DNA of 64,000 nucleotides, taken from IMG/VR virus record IMGVR_UViG_3300044816_000098, positions 1 to 64,000 of that record. One strand, 5' to 3'. How positions within the stretch are numbered: position 1 is the stretch's first letter; each line of letters starts with the position of its first letter. The notes under the pieces were generated by a model. That model saw only the letters and a program-made list of their open reading frames with translations. It did no database searches and was not told the DNA's origin. The translations under genes and the position numbers were made by a program. Shown here in pieces: positions 61,984 to 64,000 of this stretch. The stretch is from a virus.

Positions 61984-62232
61984 ATGCCGAACAGTGAAGA
62001 GCACCGGGCAGACCTGTGGGACGCGCTCGCAGATCTGGGGTCCGAACGGAAGACCACCCTGTTCAAGAAGCGGCTGTGTTTCGAGGACAACAACGAAGCA
62101 CTCGACCTGGACCCTGTGGTTCTCGCGGCATTGGAGGAGACCCTCACGGTTCTGATGAGCCGCGCGGACGCTCAGTCCTATCTCCATGAGCGAGTGCTCC
62201 TAGCCAAGCGCTTCGTGCCCAAGGTCGACTAA
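61984..62232 (+). CDS. Small hypothetical protein (82 aa)
   Basis: ATG 61984 follows CTGAGGAGAACC. The product is acidic and helical (LWDALADLGSERKTTLFKKRL, DPVVLAALEETLTVLMSRADAQSYL). Its TAA overlaps the next ATG. No family was recognised. Confidence 0.72.
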   Translation: MPNSEEHRADLWDALADLGSERKTTLFKKRLCFEDNNEALDLDPVVLAALEETLTVLMSRADAQSYLHERVLLAKRFVPKVD

Positions 62233-62432
62233 TGGGGGAGAGGCCCCCTGAGGACTTCTCTGACCCCATCGCGGTGTGGAACGACTCCCAGAGGACCCCG
62301 GGGACTCCCTGGGGCGTCTCAGGGGCCATGTGGGGCCGTCTGTGGGAGTATCCCGGGGCCTTCTACCTCTTCGGCAGGGTCTACCGCTGGGACACGGTGG
62401 ACGGACGGCTGAGCCTGACGAAGAGAAGGTGA
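62232..62432 (+). CDS. Small Trp/Gly-rich protein (66 aa)
   Basis: ATG 62232 overlaps the previous stop. The product (WNDSQRTPGTPWGVSGAMWGRLWEYPGAFYLFGRVYRW) is aromatic-rich and ends SLTKRR; no motif was recognised. A palindrome promoter begins 10 nt downstream. Confidence 0.62.
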   Translation: MGERPPEDFSDPIAVWNDSQRTPGTPWGVSGAMWGRLWEYPGAFYLFGRVYRWDTVDGRLSLTKRR

Positions 62433-62441
62433 GGAAGGGGC

Positions 62442-62470
62442 TTGTACTCCTGCAATCGCAGGAGTAGAGT
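62442..62470 (+). promoter_or_regulatory. Palindrome promoter: TTGTAC-N17-TAGAGT (perfect dyad)
   Basis: Third copy with the spacer identical to 31018 and 43044. The leader CAGCAGCACAGCACACC-GACTCTCCGGAGG precedes ATG 62513. Confidence 0.88.
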
Positions 62471-62512
62471 CTTACTCAGCAGCACAGCACACCGACTCTC
62501 CGGAGGATCACC

Positions 62513-62824
62513 ATGGCGAAGAAGATCACTCGCAAGCAGGCCGAAGCCGTTCTCCAGTCCGTCGAGGCCCAGTTCGCCCGGTACATCGAGCCCGGCTACG
62601 GCCCCAAGCTCATGGACGAGGACTGGGACGAGGGCTTCTGGGCGATCGTCTGGGAAGAGGGCGCTCCGTACGAGTGGACCCTTGCCGCCGAGGTCGGTGG
62701 GACCGACGAGGAGCTGAGCGTTCTGCGGGGAGAGCGCGTGGACATCCCCGCTGCGGCCTCCTGGCCCAAGGGCGTCTTCGCGGAGCCGGTGAACAACTGC
62801 GTGCTGGGCCTGTACCCGGCCTAG
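62513..62824 (+). CDS. Hypothetical protein (103 aa)
   Basis: The product (ITRKQAEAVLQSVEAQFARYIEPGYGPKLMDEDWDEGFWAIVWEEGAPYEW) is a small alpha/beta protein ending PVNNCVLGLYPA. The pattern KLxxDWxxGxWAIVWEEGxPYEW suggests a conserved actinophage fold, but function is unknown. It is monocistronic upstream of a tRNA-like gene. Confidence 0.8.
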   Translation: MAKKITRKQAEAVLQSVEAQFARYIEPGYGPKLMDEDWDEGFWAIVWEEGAPYEWTLAAEVGGTDEELSVLRGERVDIPAAASWPKGVFAEPVNNCVLGLYPA

Positions 62825-62862
62825 AGCCCGACAGCCCGGCGGGAGCTGTGATCCCGCCCCTC

Positions 62863-62979
62863 GTCCCCATAGCTCAAGAGCCCCCAGCACATGCGGCCCT
62901 GTAAGGGTGGCTGTGGGCTCTGGCAGAGCAGACGCCTCCCCAGGCGCCACAGATGCAGGTTCGAAGCCTGCTGGGGGCT
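62863..62979 (+). tRNA. tRNA-like gene with hairpin insertion in D-loop and 8-nt anticodon loop
   Basis: Acceptor arms are GTCCCCA (62863-62869) and TGGGGGC (62972-62978), followed by TA and D-stem GCTC (62872-62875), A14, then GGCA-GAGC-A (62922-62930). The T-arm GCAGG-TTCGAAG-CCTGC (62955-62971) is canonical. About 44 nt (62877-62921) interrupt the D-loop and fold with AGAGCCC/GGGCTCT ends. The anticodon stem (62931-62935 with 62944-62948, one mismatch) holds an 8-nt loop CTCCCCAG rather than 7, so the decoding identity (Gly CCC-like?) is unclear. No CCA is encoded. It may be a functional, suppressor-like or decayed tRNA, or another tRNA-mimic RNA. Confidence 0.55.
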
Positions 62980-63013
62980 CTCAGAGCCTTTCTCGGACTC
63001 CCTGGAGGATCCC

Positions 63014-63742
63014 GTGACCGTCAAGAACCTGCCTCTGCACGCCAACAGCCATCAGGTCACGCAGGAGGGGACGACCGAGGTGACCGTTTTCTTCACCAAG
63101 CCCATCCCCGGGATCGACCCGAACTTGTTGAGCGGCATCTACAACACCTTTGGATGCCACTGGTGTGGGAGGCGCCCTCCGATGCGGGTGGAGGACGACG
63201 GGGTGTACATCGACGAGGCGTGCACCGTGCCCGAGGGCATCACCACGGTGATCCACCTGGAGGTCCCCTCCGGCACGATCATCGTGAGGGACGACCTGCG
63301 GGCCGTGTACGACGTGGACCGCGACGACCTGGCCGACTACAACTCCGTCCTGGGGCAGGCTCAGTACGTCGAGGCCATGGCCCAGCTCGGTTGCGCGTAC
63401 GGCCCGGTGGGCAACTCCTGCCCCGACCTGTGGAAGACCGGCAAGGACACGTACGTCATCGGCAAGATGCCGTACGACGAGGAGACCGACGAGCAGATCG
63501 TCACCCCGCCCGGCTCCGTCAAGCTGGCGGGCGTCTGTACCGGCCTGTGGGCCTACTCCATCGCTGACTACCAGGATTGGCTGTCCAAGGGCGGCGAGAC
63601 GGTCGAGGAGCTGGGCTGGACTTCCACGCTGGTGGAGGTGCCCCCGGGCACGTACCAGTTCACCCTCCACTCGGGGGAGAAGGGCTTCGACCACTGGGGC
63701 GAGAACGGAGTGATCTTCGCCGACGTGAAGAAGGTCGCCTGA
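63014..63742 (+). CDS. Hypothetical beta-rich protein (242 aa)
   Basis: GTG 63014 follows GACTCCCTGGAGGATCCC. The product is strand-rich (TTEVTVFFTKPIPGIDPNLLSGIYNTFGCHWCGRRPPM, TVIHLEVPSGTIIVRDDLRAVY) with one CxxC that may bind zinc with later Cys residues (GCAYGPVGNSC). The C-terminus is also beta-rich (EVPPGTYQFTLHSGEKG). No family was recognised. Confidence 0.8.
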   Translation: MTVKNLPLHANSHQVTQEGTTEVTVFFTKPIPGIDPNLLSGIYNTFGCHWCGRRPPMRVEDDGVYIDEACTVPEGITTVIHLEVPSGTIIVRDDLRAVYDVDRDDLADYNSVLGQAQYVEAMAQLGCAYGPVGNSCPDLWKTGKDTYVIGKMPYDEETDEQIVTPPGSVKLAGVCTGLWAYSIADYQDWLSKGGETVEELGWTSTLVEVPPGTYQFTLHSGEKGFDHWGENGVIFADVKKVA

Positions 63743-63745
63743 GGG

Positions 63746-63775
63746 TTGACACTACAAGAATCCTTGTAGTAGCGT
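63746..63775 (+). promoter_or_regulatory. Palindrome promoter: TTGACA-N18-TAGCGT
   Basis: The -35 is the consensus TTGACA with an 18-bp spacer made of CTACAAG-AATC-CTTGTAG, a perfect dyad of the second half-site type. The leader TTGTCACCACGCAGCACC-GACTCCCCGGAGG leads to ATG 63817. Confidence 0.88.
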
Positions 63776-63816
63776 TCCTCTTGTCACCACGCAGCACCGA
63801 CTCCCCGGAGGCCACC

Positions 63817-64000
63817 ATGGCAACCATTACCCAGCTTCGTTCCGCCGCCAAGCAGGGCGCGACTCTCATCGTCACCAGCGGCGTGTACGAGGGCGAAGAG
63901 GTCTACTACAGCCCCGATGGTGACGAGCTGCCGTGGCGTGTGACCGGGAAGACCTGGCTGGACCGGGTGCACTCCAGCCAGGTCGAGATCGTGTTGGAGC
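63817..64000 (+). CDS. Hypothetical protein, 3' end outside window
   Basis: ATG 63817 follows GACTCCCCGGAGGCCACC. The 61 visible residues (MATITQLRSAAKQGATLIVTSGVYEGEEVYYSP, then WRVTGKTWLDRVHSSQVEIVLE) are consistent with a small beta-rich phage protein, and the frame is still open at the window edge. Function is unknown. Confidence 0.78.
   Translation, partial: MATITQLRSAAKQGATLIVTSGVYEGEEVYYSPDGDELPWRVTGKTWLDRVHSSQVEIVLE

Noticed and set aside
62881-62978. Alternative class II-like tRNA using GCCCCCA (62881 region) as the 5' acceptor
   Set aside because: It pairs perfectly with TGGGGGC but leaves no D-arm with U8, A14 and G18G19. The fold starting at 62863 keeps all of these, so the former is treated as a competing hairpin.
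1-64000. Lysogeny module (integrase, attachment site, immunity repressor)
   Set aside because: No recombinase motifs, att-like tRNA overlap or divergent repressor gene was seen in the window; the palindrome promoters alone do not prove lysogeny.

Overview
This window looks like the replication and early-gene half of a large tailed bacteriophage of a high-GC actinobacterium, most plausibly Streptomyces or a close relative. The evidence is the roughly two-thirds GC composition with strong G/C third positions, frequent GTG and some TTG starts, every supported gene on the + strand, tight ATGA/GTGA/TGATG overlaps, a large terminase subunit, and a LAxTG-type wall-sorting signal of the kind used by streptomycete sortases. 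No integrase, no lysogeny repressor and no capsid or tail genes were recognised, so the virion genes presumably lie outside the window.

Region 1 (1-6.0 kb) opens inside a DinG/XPD-type helicase and continues through unknown genes, a metallophosphoesterase and a FEN-type 5'-3' exonuclease, ending at a strong terminator. Region 2 (6.0-20.7 kb) is a compact replication and recombination operon: helicase loader (DnaC-like), DnaB-like helicase, DnaG-like primase, a J-domain-like protein, a probable ssDNA-binding protein, a C-family DNA polymerase (DnaE), a RecA-like recombinase, a resolvase-like nuclease, a Cas4/RecB-like nuclease and a RuvC-like resolvase. Region 3 (20.8-28.8 kb) has a sigma-region-4-like gene whose reading frame runs into the next gene, a helix-turn-helix protein, the large terminase subunit and an 836-residue multidomain protein that ends in a 2H phosphoesterase.

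Region 4 (28.8-64 kb) is a long run of small, mostly unrecognised genes. It is organised by a dispersed family of about 22 near-identical promoters, nearly all with a 17-bp spacer. In most copies the spacer is itself a palindrome built from two interchangeable half-sites, and the following 5' leader carries a conserved GACTCC-NN-GGAGG Shine-Dalgarno element. Recognisable products include a nucleotidyltransferase, a HAD phosphatase, a vWA/TerF-like protein, a SpoT-type HD hydrolase, an LPD29-like domain protein, zinc-ribbon proteins, micro membrane proteins and a processive GT2 glycosyltransferase preceded by a 54-residue sorting-signal protein. Rho-independent terminators often abut the next promoter.

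The most unusual element is at 56.85-58.17 kb. A gene for a winged-helix/coiled-coil protein is flanked by eight modules. Each module is a strict 5-nt-period GGNNN array of about 9-13 units, and seven of the eight are followed by a stem-loop. Other oddities are a tRNA-like gene at 62.86 kb with a hairpin inserted in its D-loop and an 8-nt anticodon loop, and a dispersed GATTTWWAAATC palindrome found mainly between genes.
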